From Melampsora larici-populina 98AG31 (taxonomy: Eukaryota > Basidiomycota > Pucciniomycetes > Pucciniales > Melampsoraceae): a stretch of DNA of 64,000 nt. The stretch is taken from contig NW_006768812.1 in NCBI RefSeq assembly GCF_000204055.1, forward strand, positions 1 to 64,000, written 5' to 3'. The notes under the pieces are model-generated. The model was not told the origin of the DNA. It did not search any database and saw nothing but the letters and a program-made list of their open reading frames with translations. The translations under genes were made by a program, and so were the position numbers. Each line of letters starts with the position of its first letter. Position 1 is the first letter of the stretch. This document shows positions 23,992 to 35,959 of this stretch, in pieces.

Positions 23992-25230
23992 AGAGTCCAG
24001 TTTGCTTACTCTATTGTCGAACTTATCTCCAATTAGCTCAACAACTGAACTTACATACACAGCGTTTGTTGAGTGAACAAAGTCAAACTTTATTGTATCA
24101 AAAAAAATCCTTCAGCTAAAAACGTGTGCAAGCAAACGAGGTAATATGAAGTTTGGAAACTTGATTGATATGAACAGGAGAGATTCATTTTGTGTGGGTG
24201 GTAAAACTCGAAATGATTCTTATTGATTCTTTTGCGCTCCGAGATGTCTTGCAATTACAGAGCATACCGGTTTGATTTGGAACTCAGAAAACAAAATTCT
24301 TCTGCCAAAGAAATTGACCAACCAAAACATCAAAATGCTGACGGCAGTGCAAATGACAAACAAGGCATGAACTCCAAGTTCCAAAGGATATAACGTTCAT
24401 CCTCACCACCAAAGTTTGGAAACTTGATTGGCATGAACAAAAGTGGTCCATTTTATTGGGTAGTTGAATTTGAGGTAATCATTCTTGAATTTTTCGCACT
24501 CCGAGATATACCACAATTACAAAGCATATTTGACTAGGTCCCAGTTTGGTTGAGAACTCACGGGTGAACGGTATTATCCTGATAGGTAAATCAAGCAGCC
24601 AGAACACCATGCAGATGAAAAAACAAAAAAATCCACAAAGGCAAAGTTTTGGAGGATATGACCTTCATTGTCACTAAGGGACATATGCTGAAATTCATGA
24701 TTTTTTGCAAAATTTTCATATGCTTCAATTGTAGCCTCCGCAAAGACACATGTCTGTGAAGTGTAAGAAATAACAATAACAATTGGTTGAGAGATACATA
24801 ACATTGTTCGAGAAATCCCAGGTATACAAGTTCACGTTTGACGCCTAACTTATTAATATGCTAGTTATGTTCAGTTTTATTGAGAAGTCTCCATAGACAG
24901 TCCTGATGAGGAATTGTAATTTTACATCTCATCAATATGTATACTTGACATGACAAAAGTCACTTCAGCATTATATGGTTGTGGAGGGCACGACCTTCAT
25001 AGCGTCCAAGTATCGTGATGTGCTTTATCACGAAGTAAAACTATGATGATGTACAGAGGGAGGATGCTAAGATTTTTTAAGTGTGATGTGGCATCGAGTA
25101 CACTCTTTGGACATCACATGTGAATCTCAACAGCACTCTCATTCCTCTGAAGCCATCATTGCTTCTAAAGCACAGTATACATGAAAGATCAGAGCACGGA
25201 CACAGCGACGAGAGAATTGGAAGGTTCCAT
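23992..25230. repeat. Inverted-duplication arm A, part right of the Harbinger insertion
   Basis: Diverged match to the complement of about 28.8-27.6 kb. It holds two direct subcopies (about 24140-24280 and 24405-24535) of a unit with AAGTTTGGAAACTTGAT and GCGCTCCGAGATGT / GCACTCCGAGATAT. The last part (24840-25200) is also found in direct orientation at 35040-35415. No intact gene. Confidence 0.7.
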
Positions 25231-25559
25231 GGAATTTAAACACTAAAGTGACGTTCTTCGTAGTTTGGGTCAAAAGGGCGCGATAAGCTCATTCAATTCT
25301 CAAGGAAATGATAGGTCAAGGTCCGTTGATTATTTGACATCTCATCCCAATAGACAACATTTCACATAAAAAAAACAGATGAGGCAAACCAAATCCGTTT
25401 GAGAGATGAATTTTTCTTGATCAAATAAAAGAATCAAAGATATTTATTGGCAAATATCAAAGAGTTATATGAGTTCTAAAGGAAAAGACTTTGAAAGTAA
25501 GCCACGAAAGGAATGTATTAAAAATGTACCTCTGAAATATTTAGATCTTTTTTATACTT

Positions 25560-25790
25560 TTTAAATGTCCTTCTACAAACAGATTTGATATTCGTCTTAG
25601 TCTCCTTCGATAGGGGTAGCAATTGAGGCTTCAAGCACTGTTTGAATGGAAGAAGAGTCAGTAAGATGTAATGTTCAGATGATCAAAGATTTATTGACTT
25701 ACTTTTTTTATCAAGTTCGATATCCAGTTATACCTCCAAGGAAACCAAAAAAAAAGAAACGCGCCAAAAATAAAGTCTTATTTGAACTTT
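25560..25790 (-). other. Conserved spliced-looking region downstream of the 25.8-kb gene
   Basis: Both copies keep a GTAAGTCAAT donor, a 60-70-bp intron-like stretch ending CATTCAAACAG, and then a Lys-rich open frame (KPQLLPLSKETKTNIKSVCR). It may be a 3' exon or a spliced UTR of the same transcript. Partner at 37745-38040. Confidence 0.35.
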
Positions 25791-25793
25791 TTC

Positions 25794-26480
25794 TTAAATA
25801 AGATCAACATCTTCATCAGAATGAAAAGCACTCAAGTCCCATTCGGAACTTTCATCAGCAAGCACCAGCTCTTGATCTCTAAAGTTCAGTAAAGCTTGAG
25901 CGATTTGAGAAGCAGAGAAATCAGAGTCTTTAGGTTGAGAACTTTGAGTGGGTTGAATGAAATGTTGATGATGAGTAGGAATGTAACCGTTTTCAAAGAT
26001 CACCGCATTACGTCTTCGTCGAGTGGGAGATGAACCACAAACAACCGAAGGAAGTCCGTTTTCCACAAAGATAGCGTTGCGATTCCCAATCGGGACTGCA
26101 TTACCTCTTCTTTTAACAGGAGATGAAGCAGAAGGAGCGGAAGAAGCAGAAGGAAGAGAAGGAGCAGAAAGAGCAGAAGGAAGAGAAAGAGCAGAAGGAA
26201 CAGAAGTATTAGAAGGATGACCATGTTCTAATAAGACAGCTTGGCGTTTTCGAGAACGTTGAATAAACGTTTGATCAAGTTCTAGAGGAGTATGTTCAGG
26301 AGAGATAGGAGTGCTCTGGAGAACATCGTTATAGTTGAGGTCTCCAGAAGCAGAATTGGAAGGAATTTGGATGAAATCGATGTAGAGAGAATTAGAGGAT
26401 ACCTCTGAAATCGGAGAGAGAGGTATTTGAGACAAAGAATCAACGCGACCAGAGCTACTAGGGAGATTAGTATGAGTCAT
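25794..26480 (-). CDS. Unknown Ser/Pro-rich protein with RRRNAV boxes, copy 1
   Basis: Intronless frame of 228 residues starting MTHTNLPSSSGRVDSL. There is no signal peptide or membrane helix. A short basic box recurs: RSRKRQAVLLEHGHPS, KRRGNAVPIGNRNAIFVENG and RRRRNAVIFENGYIP, separated by a Ser/Ala/Pro-rich linker of variable length. The C-terminus is acidic (ESSEWDLSAFHSDEDVDLI) after an amphipathic QIAQALLNFRDQELVL. The basic boxes could be nuclear-localisation or nucleic-acid contacts (inference). A second copy lies at 37005-37744 in opposite orientation. I recognise no family. Position in a repeat pair suggests a gene belonging to a repeated or mobile unit. Confidence 0.55.
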   Translation of the reverse strand: MTHTNLPSSSGRVDSLSQIPLSPISEVSSNSLYIDFIQIPSNSASGDLNYNDVLQSTPISPEHTPLELDQTFIQRSRKRQAVLLEHGHPSNTSVPSALSLPSALSAPSLPSASSAPSASSPVKRRGNAVPIGNRNAIFVENGLPSVVCGSSPTRRRRNAVIFENGYIPTHHQHFIQPTQSSQPKDSDFSASQIAQALLNFRDQELVLADESSEWDLSAFHSDEDVDLI

Positions 26481-26985
26481 ACTGAGGTAGATAGAAAAGT
26501 GGGATGGAAAAGGAATTGAAGGTCGGATGGGAGAAGGATGGGAATGGGTCGCTCTTGAGTGTGATGAAGAATATGGTCGGAGTTGAAAACGACGATCACT
26601 TTTGGGGTCAAGACTGAACCAAGGTCATTTCTTAGTATAGTCATATGATCAGCATCTTAGAAAAATATGCTAATGGAGAGTAGGATCCATCTTTATTTTT
26701 TTTTTGAAAAATGCGTGACCAAATACAATACAAGAGCAGAAAACTTCAAATTTCTTCCGTTGAGTATTTTTTCAGTAAGATGCCGCGGACAGTTTGTATT
26801 TTTCTCTCCGTACTGGGTTTTTATTTTCCTTTGACATATTTGCGATGAAAGGTAACCAGATACTTTAAATCCTTTTTTCCTCCACTGATTGCCTGGTCGC
26901 GCCAAGCAAACATATCTGGAGTAGATTAATGCTCAGTTGCCTCATCAGCTCATTTGGATTGCTCAAGGAAACTGTTTCTCTATAA

Positions 26986-27399
26986 GTCAACACCACAAAG
27001 TTATAATCTCTTCCCTCAACCTGAACTATTTCTCTATGTCATACCCTTTCCAGAAGGACGCGTCATTTCGTGATACATGTTGACGCCTGATCACTTTCGT
27101 GCTTGATTCCATCTTCCTAGAAATCGTCATGAACTTCTCATCCCATCCCATCTTTGGGTTGATGACTTGGTGCAAGCTTCATCCCCTTCATCATCAGTTG
27201 CTCTAGAGGTTTTCATTGGAATGTTGAACGTAGTGGGACTATCCTTTTTTGGCCCACTTAACAGTCGTTCACCGTCTAATTCTCAAGCCGAAGGTGGGTA
27301 TGACGCAAAGGTATTATATGTATCTTTGTATTTTGCGTACGGTATTTACGTGATCATCTTTGCACAAAAATAGCTATCCTACAAGCTATCTGAATGCTG
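26986..27399. other. Spacer at the centre of the inverted duplication
   Basis: An open frame at 27167-27373 (plus, 68 codons) has no recognisable features. Nothing else seen. Confidence 0.35.
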
Positions 27400-28985
27400 G
27401 TATGTATTGCTATCTCTCCATTCTGTTTTAAAGTTTTTTAGCAGGGTAATTGCCTTCTTCACACCGGAGTAATTCAATGGGATGTCTTCCAGACGGATCC
27501 TTGGTTCCGCACCTGCGATAGATTTGCAACATATTCCATGAATTTGCTAATTTTCCTGTAGTTATGTTTGCCTTTTGATGCATCAAGCATAACATCTTTC
27601 AAGCGAGAATACTTCAGCCTTGGTGTTGGCACAGTGACCAGAGTGTTGAATCAGTTCGCCTGCAATATCTCAAGGTTGGACTTGAAGTGACACCACACAA
27701 AAGATCCTAGCATCCTCAATCTTCATCTTATCACACTACTGGTTTGAGAGCAAGGACACCGAGCCCCTGAGACACAGTGAAGGTTGTGCTTTCAAGTTCC
27801 ACAACTATCTTCTGGTGACGTCTTCTGTTGTCATCTCAAGTAGACATGTTCGTGACTTTCGAGATTTTGATTCCTTATCAGAACCATATCCTGTTCTGAA
27901 AGCTCCTGAAAAAAACTGGGTGTTGATCTGTAAGGTAAAGGTCAATATTGAAATTTTTTACCTCTGATTTCTCGAACAGATTTTACCTATCTCCTAAAAA
28001 GGTGTACAAAAACGCTCCAGAGAAATCTGGCTTTGTACAGGGCAAGTGAAGCATATGCAAATTTCGCGAAACTTTCAACTTCTTTCAGCCGGAGGATAGA
28101 CCCTCAACGACTTTGTGTTGATGGCTTTTTTAGTTCTGCATCTCCGTGGTGACTTGGCTGGTCAGTTTCCCCATCAGAATGATACTGTTACCTGGCGAGT
28201 TCTGAATCAAAGTGCAATCAAATCACATATGCTCTGTCATCGCGGTATATCTCGGAGCGCGAACAATCATCATTGGTTGATTCACTTCAAATACCCAGAA
28301 AATAGACCACTTCTGTTCATACCGATCAAGTTTCCAAACTTCTTCCGTGAAGATGAAGATTGAATTCTTCGCAACTCGGAGTTTATGACTTTTCTCTGTT
28401 TGTCCTCTACAGTCCAAATTTTGGTGTTTTGACGCTGCGTAATTCTTCAGCAGAATAATATAGATATCAGGGTTTCAAATCGAACCAGAATCAAGTAACA
28501 TATGTTTGTAATTGCGACATATCTCGGAGCGCAAACAAAACAATAACGATTACTTCGACTGCCCGACAAAATCAATTACTTTTATTCATACAAATCACGC
28601 TTTTAAACTTCAGGTTACAGTCGATCTCTTGGACACGCTTTTAACTGAACGTTATTTTTTGGTCGATAAGCGTTCGAGTTTTCCACTCAACGAATCCGAT
28701 GTTTCGATGTTCATGAGATCTTGTATACAGTCCAATCATTGGAGTTTTTGGAATTGAGCTCAACGATCAAGTAAGCAAACTCGATTCTCTATCCCAAAAC
28801 TCATCCAACCAGTCGCAAAAGTAACGTAAATTTTCATCTACGTGGTCTATGAACCTTTGAGATCTGAGACTTTCGCATACGATAGGATCCAAAGAAACAT
28901 GAAGTATCATGTAGAACCGGATCAATCGGTCTAACATATTTGATCTTCAATCGTATGTCAAATCTGAATATTCGTAACGCGGATC
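27400..28985. repeat. Inverted-duplication arm B with an empty Harbinger site
   Basis: Complement of arm A (14526-14747 plus 23992-25200). The GCGCTCCGAGATAT-type units recur inverted at about 28245 and 28530. Position 28788-28790 (TCT, AGA on the other strand) corresponds to the Harbinger target and is uninterrupted. Confidence 0.75.
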
Positions 28986-29513
28986 AAAGCGTGATTGAAC
29001 GATAAGAGGACCCGAGCAGAATCTCGAAAGAAGCCATCAGAACTTGGGAAACGAAATAGAACGGAACGACAAGAATAGTGTGTACGGCCAGGCAACCTCG
29101 ATCGATTTTGCACTTACAGGATCTTGACCCCAAAGCCCCGACCAGCTCGTACCCGAAGCCATCTTTGACAGTCCTTGATGTTTGACTGTATGTACATTGT
29201 AAACTCCTCGTTTTCTCAAATCGGATTCACTTGGTGGTACAGCATGGAGTCATTCAGTTTTCTGCCTTTCGTTTTCAAAAAATCCGTTTTCCTTCCTTGC
29301 TTTCTTAACAACAAAAATATCTATGGAGTTAACATATTTTGAATTTTCAAAACAAGAGAGAAACAAATTGGATAAGAAATTGTTCATTTATTTAAAACAA
29401 AATGCACTGATCACTTTGTCTACAACAGAGAAAGAAAAAGTAAAAAAAGAAATTCTAGACATAGTTAATACACCAAGAAAGAAGACTGCTCTCTCTCCCT
29501 CAAAGAAAAAGAA
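28986..29513. other. 3' flank of GH47 copy B
   Basis: Short frames only, e.g. a Lys-rich plus-strand frame at 29323-29517. Probably 3' UTR and spacer. Confidence 0.35.
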
Positions 29514-32500
29514 TTAAACCCCAAAAACTTCCCTATAGATTTCTTTTTCCTGTTCATCCAAATCCTCATAAACCAACCCTGCCCAAACCTGCAAAACACT
29601 ACCTTTCCCAATTTCTTCATCTTTATATTCCTTCAAATCATAATTTCTCAAAGCTTTACGGTTTCCTAATTTGAATGGATGTGCTTCTGTATTAAAAACA
29701 TAATCATCTAAACTAATTGAATGTGGATCATCAAATAATAAATAATAATACTTCAATCTGAAGAAACCAAAAAGACACTCTTCTCAATATCTGTTTTTTT
29801 TTGGATTGCGGATGGAAAAAGTTTGCATAGGAAGAGGAGTTTGGTTTGCTTACGTTTCAGCTAAAACATATGATTCTTGTTTATCTGATCTTTGATAAGG
29901 TAAATGATTGACATCAACTATATCAGCAAATCCAAACTCGGTTAAACATCCTTCTACCCAACTTGTGAACCTATTTTTTGCAAAAAAATAACTTCAGTTT
30001 TTTTGTATGTGGTTTTCTTGTTTTTGATATGAAAATCTCACATTCTCCATCCTCTATCTTGCCAAACTTTATCCCCAGTAATTCTCCACATATACAAAAC
30101 AGATCTAACCAATATCAATTTCAAAGAATCAATTCACAGTATCCAATTTAAAAAGAAAAAGGAAGAAAATCAAAACAAAAAACATACTCAATTGTTTCAG
30201 GTCTACCAGCATATTTAGAATCAAGAATGATCGAACCAGGAGGTCCATTCTCTTTAATTAATCTACGATAAACTTCTCCTAAAATGCAATCAAGGCAAAA
30301 GGACAGTGTTTCAAGGAAATCATTAAATTTCCACAACAAAATTGTTTTTTTAGGAATAACACTGACCTTCATGTTTGACTGGTTCCCAATACTCTGCACC
30401 ATCTTCATCATCAAAAACAATCATTCTCTCCGGTCCTAAACCAGTTTTAGTAGATTCATAAGCCCAAACACAAGAATCGGTGTACTATAAGAAACAGCAG
30501 ACCCCCCCTCAGATAATCAATCAATCAAAGGCCTATTATTTCTTGAAAAAAAGAGAAAAAGAAAAGAGAGACATACAGAAACAGCTAAATCTAAATCTTC
30601 AATGTTATCCAATAACCTAGCTCCAAGTCCAATCATAGCACCAGAAAAGCAAGTTAAATGATCAAGCGAGTTGACTAAATTTGAATCTTTTCCTCCTGAT
30701 CTATCACCTAAAATTGTGATGATCTTAGGTGTTGTACTTGTTTGAGTTTGGTTGGTAGGTTCTAATTGGAAAGTTTTTTTCAAGTTTTCTTTGGCTGATT
30801 TTAGGATTGATGTATACATTTTTGAGTATTGAGGGGATTGGAGACCTAGTAATTGGTATTGTTTTATCTAAATAGTTAAGATTGATAAGAACTTAGTTCT
30901 CAAAGGGAAATTGGGTTGAGGGGGGTGAGAGAAACGTACGAGATATTCATAGTAGCTATCTGCCATGCCACCTTAAAAATAAATTTATAACAAAAGGAAA
31001 TCATGTTAGTGATGTGGTTTTAAGTGATAGAATGAAAAAACGGTTTACCAAATGTATAATAACCCCATAAATCTGTAGGATTATCAGGATGAATTATAGT
31101 AGGAAATAAACTACCAATTCGATCTTCTGAGCTCCATTGATCCGAATCTAAATGATCTGTGATCCTTTGTACCTACCAAAGAAAACCATCCAATTAACTA
31201 AGTAAAAGAAACAAGGTTTGGAAAGAAGAACTCACATAAAAAAAGTATTGAGGTTTTTGAGTGATTTGTGATAATCTTGTAAATTCTAAAAGTAATGAAC
31301 CCATTTCAGCTAAACAAACTCTACCAACATATTGACTATGAGGATTCCTATTCAAACCAACCCCCAAACCCAAAGAAAAATCAGTTTCTAAATACAAAAG
31401 GAGCAAGAAAGAATGCAAGAAAGAAACTTACGATCCAATCTTATAACGAGGTATAGGAAATCCAAGATCAGTACCAAAAGCCGGTAATAGCCAATCAGCT
31501 AAATCTTCTGCTCTTTCCAACATTAATTTATCATTTGATAATTCATAAGCTGAGATCAATCCTCCTAAGTCTAAAGACCTCCCCCAAAACAAACCAAGAC
31601 ATTAGAGGAGAAAGCCAATTGAATGGAAAATGAAAGAGAAACGGAATTTACATCGGATCACAGTTTCAAAGAATGGGATAGTTGGGTCTGAACTGGGTGG
31701 AGATCTCTGTGATTTAATTGTTTGAATATTTAAAGTTTTACTCCAATCTATTGATCTTACATGATCTCTTGCATACTATAAACATTTTTGATTAGTTTTA
31801 TCTATTCTTTTCAGAAGACTTGAGGAGTTGAGGGATTTGGGAGGGACTTACTTCATATTCCTTGGGTAGATCCATGATTAGTAGTGTATCACTGAATACA
31901 AAACATCAAAAAGGTAATTAGTTCTATGGATTTGTTTGACCATTTTTCTGTACTGTTAGTAAGGAATTGCGCTTGTCTTTATATGTTTACAAATTACTGG
32001 AATAATTATTTATATAATTTGTGATTTTTAATATCTGCAAGATTGATAAAATCAAAAAATACAGGATACAAAGCAGAAGGGATTTGTTTCACAGAATTCC
32101 AGAATCCTGGCCACATCCTTCTTGGCTGTAGTGTGCTTTGAATTCTGGATTTCTACCAGGGAAGCCTCAACTTTGAATGCACAATCAGCCAGAAACTCAT
32201 TCAGATTTTCTGACCTCATCTCTTGTTAACACCTCACACCTCATTAGAATCCATCAGTGTCTTGATGCTTCAATTTATTTGGAAACAAGACCCCAAAAGG
32301 TCCATTCAAGTGACCTGGTTTGAGGTGCGTGTCTTGTCAAGCTTGATGGGCATGGGGTAAGCTAAGTGTGAGGAGAACTACATGTTGATTTTTTGTCCCA
32401 GAATTTCTCACATTCCAACTTGTGGCTGGGATTCTGGATGTCTGAGAAAAAAACCCAAGGCACGTACCCAGACTTCTACTTTGTATCCTGTGATTGAAAT

Positions 32501-33393
32501 AAAGAAGATGGAGATAAGACTTACAGACAATCTACCAAAGTAGCACCCCAACCCGAAAAAGGATCATCAAACTGCAAACAATAAAACCAACACAAAAAAT
32601 CAATGTGATGTGTAAAGAAATAATTCAAATGAATGAAATATCACTAAACTGAACCAGAGATGGGTTTAAGTTCATCATGACCCCAAGCCTTAGCTTTATA
32701 ACCTTCCCAAACCACCAAAAAAGCATTCTTGACCCACTCTTTTCGTTTATTTCTAATACTTTCTTCTTCCCGAGTTTCCCAACTCTTAATGAACTTTGAC
32801 TTTTTGAATCCCAAGTATTGAACCGATTTTAAATTTCTGGAATTGGATGATGTAGGTAATTTATATTTACTAGCAATTTCAAAATCTTTTATGGTTGTAT
32901 TTAAGACTTTTTGAGGATGGGGCTTAGCAGAGGGATGGGAGGGATATGGGAGTTTTTTTGGCGCATTGGATTTTGGAGGGGTTTTGAGTTGGTTCATTAA
33001 GGTTTGGGTGGTGAATGGAGTTAAATGATTGGGTAATGGTTTGTGTTCATTTATTGGATCAAATGGTTGATTTGAAGTAGAAATTAAGATTGGTAAAGAT
33101 AAAAGTAATTCATCAGAATAATCTGATGGATTTAATTTTTTAGGTAGTGATTTCTTTGGAGTAGTTTCTTGATGGTTAGTTTGTAATTTGAATTTAGTTG
33201 AGATGATGTTAGGTTGGTTTGTTATATAAAGTGTGGTAGTGATGATTGCTAAGATTATAAATCTAATTCTTGATTGGAAGAATGGTAAGAGTGAAGTTTG
33301 AATTGAAGTTAAATTGTTGAGTTTCTTTGGATAATTTGGTTGAAACAGGGTTGAGTTGAAATCATTTTTTGAATGTGAATTCTTGGGATTCAT
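29514..33393 (-). CDS. GH47 alpha-1,2-mannosidase, copy B
   Basis: Inverted paralogue of the 7327-11282 gene with the same exon order. The start at 33393 ([12 protein letters not shown]) aligns with copy A; an in-frame Met lies at 33420. The first exon ends at 32650 and the stop is at 29514. One membrane helix (about 43-57) is followed by the catalytic domain. Motifs are intact: [21 protein letters not shown] then YLGG across a conserved split codon, [28 protein letters not shown], and FNTEAHPF near the end. All splice sites I checked are GT-AG at the same codons as copy A. Intron 2 is about 630 bp against 162 bp in copy A because of a MITE at 32061-32491. Substitutions are spread along the protein with no frame break, so both copies appear maintained. 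Confidence 0.92.
32061..32491. mobile_element. MITE in intron 2 of GH47 copy B
   Basis: About 431 bp with inverted ends ACAGGATACAAAGCAGAAG and CTTCTACTTTGTATCCTGT, and inner inverted blocks around CCAGAATCCTGGCCACA / TTGTGGCTGGGATTCTGG. It is absent from the equivalent intron of copy A, so it arrived after the duplication. The ends resemble the terminus at 559-687. Confidence 0.8.
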
Positions 33394-35039
33394 GATATGA
33401 TTGGCTTGCTTTGATATCATGTTTGATAAGCTGAATGGCTTGGTGGAATGAGATGTTAAGGAGTAAAGCTACCTTAGTCGGGTTTCTTGGATTGCTACCT
33501 GATTGCCTTTAAGTTTGATGGATGCTCCCTCTTATATTTCCAATAAACTGACAAGGAACTCTTCTGATGAATCTTCCCTATGTTGTACTCGACTAATCTA
33601 TATCTATATCCATTCCTATCATCTATTTCTTGACAACCACCTTTTGGTTTTGACTACTACAATGGCCAAGTAACTCGGGAAACTGGGAGCCAACGTGATC
33701 GATAATCCATTCTAGCCTTGTTACACCACCCATTAAGGCTACCACCACCGATTCAAACATTTCATTTTGCAACTAAAGGATCCTAAAGGATATCAATGAT
33801 AAAATAGGTAGAATTGCCAATGGTAGTCTTGTATCAACTATTGAGCAGTTTTGATTTCAATTGAGTTGATTGATCTTTGCGTCAAAAATTAAGTCACCCT
33901 GTTGACCGAAGTGATGATCTAGGATGATCCGGCTGATTTCTTGATTTCCGACCTCGATCAGTTAAGTTTACCTCGGTTTCCTCCAACTTTTTAAAACCAC
34001 CTCGAAGCTGAGCATAAGGAAACTGATCGATCAAAGAAACCGCGAAAATGACCTCATGGTACAACGCGATCGATAAGACACGACGAAACCGAGAATCTCC
34101 TTCATATCGCCATCATCCGGCCTGGAAATGCTCTTTGATCTTGAACCTTCAGCTGTCAGAACCGAATGCCCTTCTCAGCCGTTTTTGACAAAGCCCGACG
34201 CTTGTTCGATTCCTGATTGACTACTCCAGGACTCAGGAGTTCACCGGCATCCATCATCCACAAATGAGCTAATGTCAAGCATTGCTTATCGGATCGATGA
34301 GCTTGGGATGAAGACATGAATCCGCGTCCATCTGCTGATACACAACGTTTCCGCGTTAGCCTGGATCGATCGGGATGCCGCTCAACTCAACAAAGTCCCT
34401 CTCTCTTCGCTGGTCGTCGAACGAGGGGATTGGAGATCCAAATCTTGTCCACTTGAACGAAGAGGCTTACACTGGAATTCCCAGAGCACTGGATGAAAAT
34501 TCTCTTCAACCAACATGACAACTGTCACTTCGCACTGCTGATGGAACAAGCTACGTGCACTGGTGCGGTGAAATGCTATTGTCGAGGGTTATACTCGATA
34601 TCGAGCAGTGAAGTGTACAAGAAGACTGATTGGCTTCTTTCGAGGAAAGCAAAAGAGACAAAACTTGTAATGATTATTAGATGCGAACATGTGAAGAAGG
34701 AAAAACATCAAATGCAATCAACAACTGTTTGATTTATATACAAAGGTTTCTAGCTGAACATTGGCTGAGTGAAGTAAACAGATTGCAAACATGAGAACAG
34801 AAAGTGAGCTCAGCATAAAAGTCCTGAGATGGATCTTGAGCGTGTTAGGACTGAGTGCTGATGACCACTAAGTGTCGAGTACTTGTTCAAGATGCAAGTA
34901 TTGTATCAACAACTGCTCGATGGAGCGCTTCAACGACCGCACTGAAATCAATGGATGTCAAGAAGAGCATCCGGAGAGGTCATACAATTCACATCAAGAT
35001 GTACAATTTCATCAGAGATATGTAGCACTTTACCAGGAA
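33394..35039. other. Upstream region of GH47 copy B, no clear gene
   Basis: Contains the copy B promoter region. Between 34320 and 34740 and at 34870-35040 there are plus-strand coding-like pieces broken by stops (e.g. GIGDPNLVHLNEEAYTGIP), which may be remnants of a gene, but no family was recognised. Confidence 0.3.
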
Positions 35040-35415
35040 ATCAAAGGTATAAATTTTCACTTTCAACTTCTAACTTGTTAAGATGCTAGTAATTTTCAAG
35101 GTTATTGAGAAGTCTCCAGAAGAAAATATGGCTCTCATAAGGAATTCGGATCTCACGAATCATGAGCACGTCTATCTGGGATAACAAAAATATTGTCATC
35201 AGTGCTTAGTCGTGGAACTTGAAGGCACGACCTGCACTATGTCCCAGTAGCTCGGTGTGCTTCATCAGAAAGTGATAGTGTGATGATATGCAGGTCAATA
35301 GGGCCATTCAGTCGTGATGTGCCATCAAGTCCAATCTTTAAATACCGAAAACGAAGTCACTCAGCGCTCTCATCCCTATGAAGCCACCACAGCTGGCGGA
35401 TGCTCGATGAAAATA
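35040..35415. repeat. Third copy of the arm repeat (direct relative to 24.84-25.2 kb)
   Basis: Shares TATTGAGAAGTCTCCA, GGCACGACCT and a downstream CTCTCATCC(C/T)(A/C)TGAAGCCA block with 24840-25200, and the complement is present at about 27.6-27.9 kb. Confidence 0.65.
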
Positions 35416-35955
35416 TGCTATACTTGCACAATCAGAAGGCGGCCACACCCAAAAGGAACCAAAGATTGGTATTCTCCAGATACATTGGAGGTGAGGGACC
35501 AAGGATCCATAAGGCAGCCATCCCATTGAAGCACTTTGGTGTGAATAGGGGAAGTATTAAGCTACTGAACTTTTGCAAAGATTGACTATAAAAAAAACCA
35601 TCATTTGGATAGCTTGAAGTAGAGCTATTTTTGTTAAAAGGTGTTCAGATAGAGCCCGTACGTCAATCAGAAAGTTGTACAATATACATTTACTTTGCAT
35701 CGACCAGAGACTTTGTAATTAGACAGTGCTATGCGGAGAATGTTTCCCTCAGTAGACCACCGTTAAGTAAACTGAACACTGGATAGACCCAATGTGTTTT
35801 ACGTTCCAACAAAACACCGTAGACAACACGGCGATAACGGGGATCGACGCCAGACCAAGTCGTCAACACAAAGTGGCGATTGGGATAAAACGTTTATCGT
35901 GATTATTAGAAAGACAAAATGAATCACAAAAATGTTCAATTGCCAATATAGGTCA
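35416..35955. other. Spacer between repeats
   Basis: No gene recognised. Confidence 0.35.
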
Positions 35956-35959
35956 TACA

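Larger units (their letters stand above)
25250..26985. repeat. Inverted repeat, copy 1 (partner at about 36.5-38.3 kb)
   Basis: Covers the gene at 25794-26480 and both its flanks. Matching landmarks include CGCGATAAGCTCATT / AATGAGCTTATCGCG, GCTTCAAGCACTGTTTGAATGGAAG and GATGCCGCGGACAGTTTGTATTT. Similarity is high around the gene and lower outside. Confidence 0.8.

Noticed and set aside
26000..26224. Leu-rich minus-strand frame resembling a membrane protein
   Set aside because: Out-of-frame reading of the Ser/Ala/Pro linker repeat of the RRRNAV gene.
25794..26480. KEX2-processed repeat-peptide precursor suggested by KR/RR sites before repeated boxes
   Set aside because: No signal peptide; the basic residues are part of the box itself, so secretion and cleavage are not supported.
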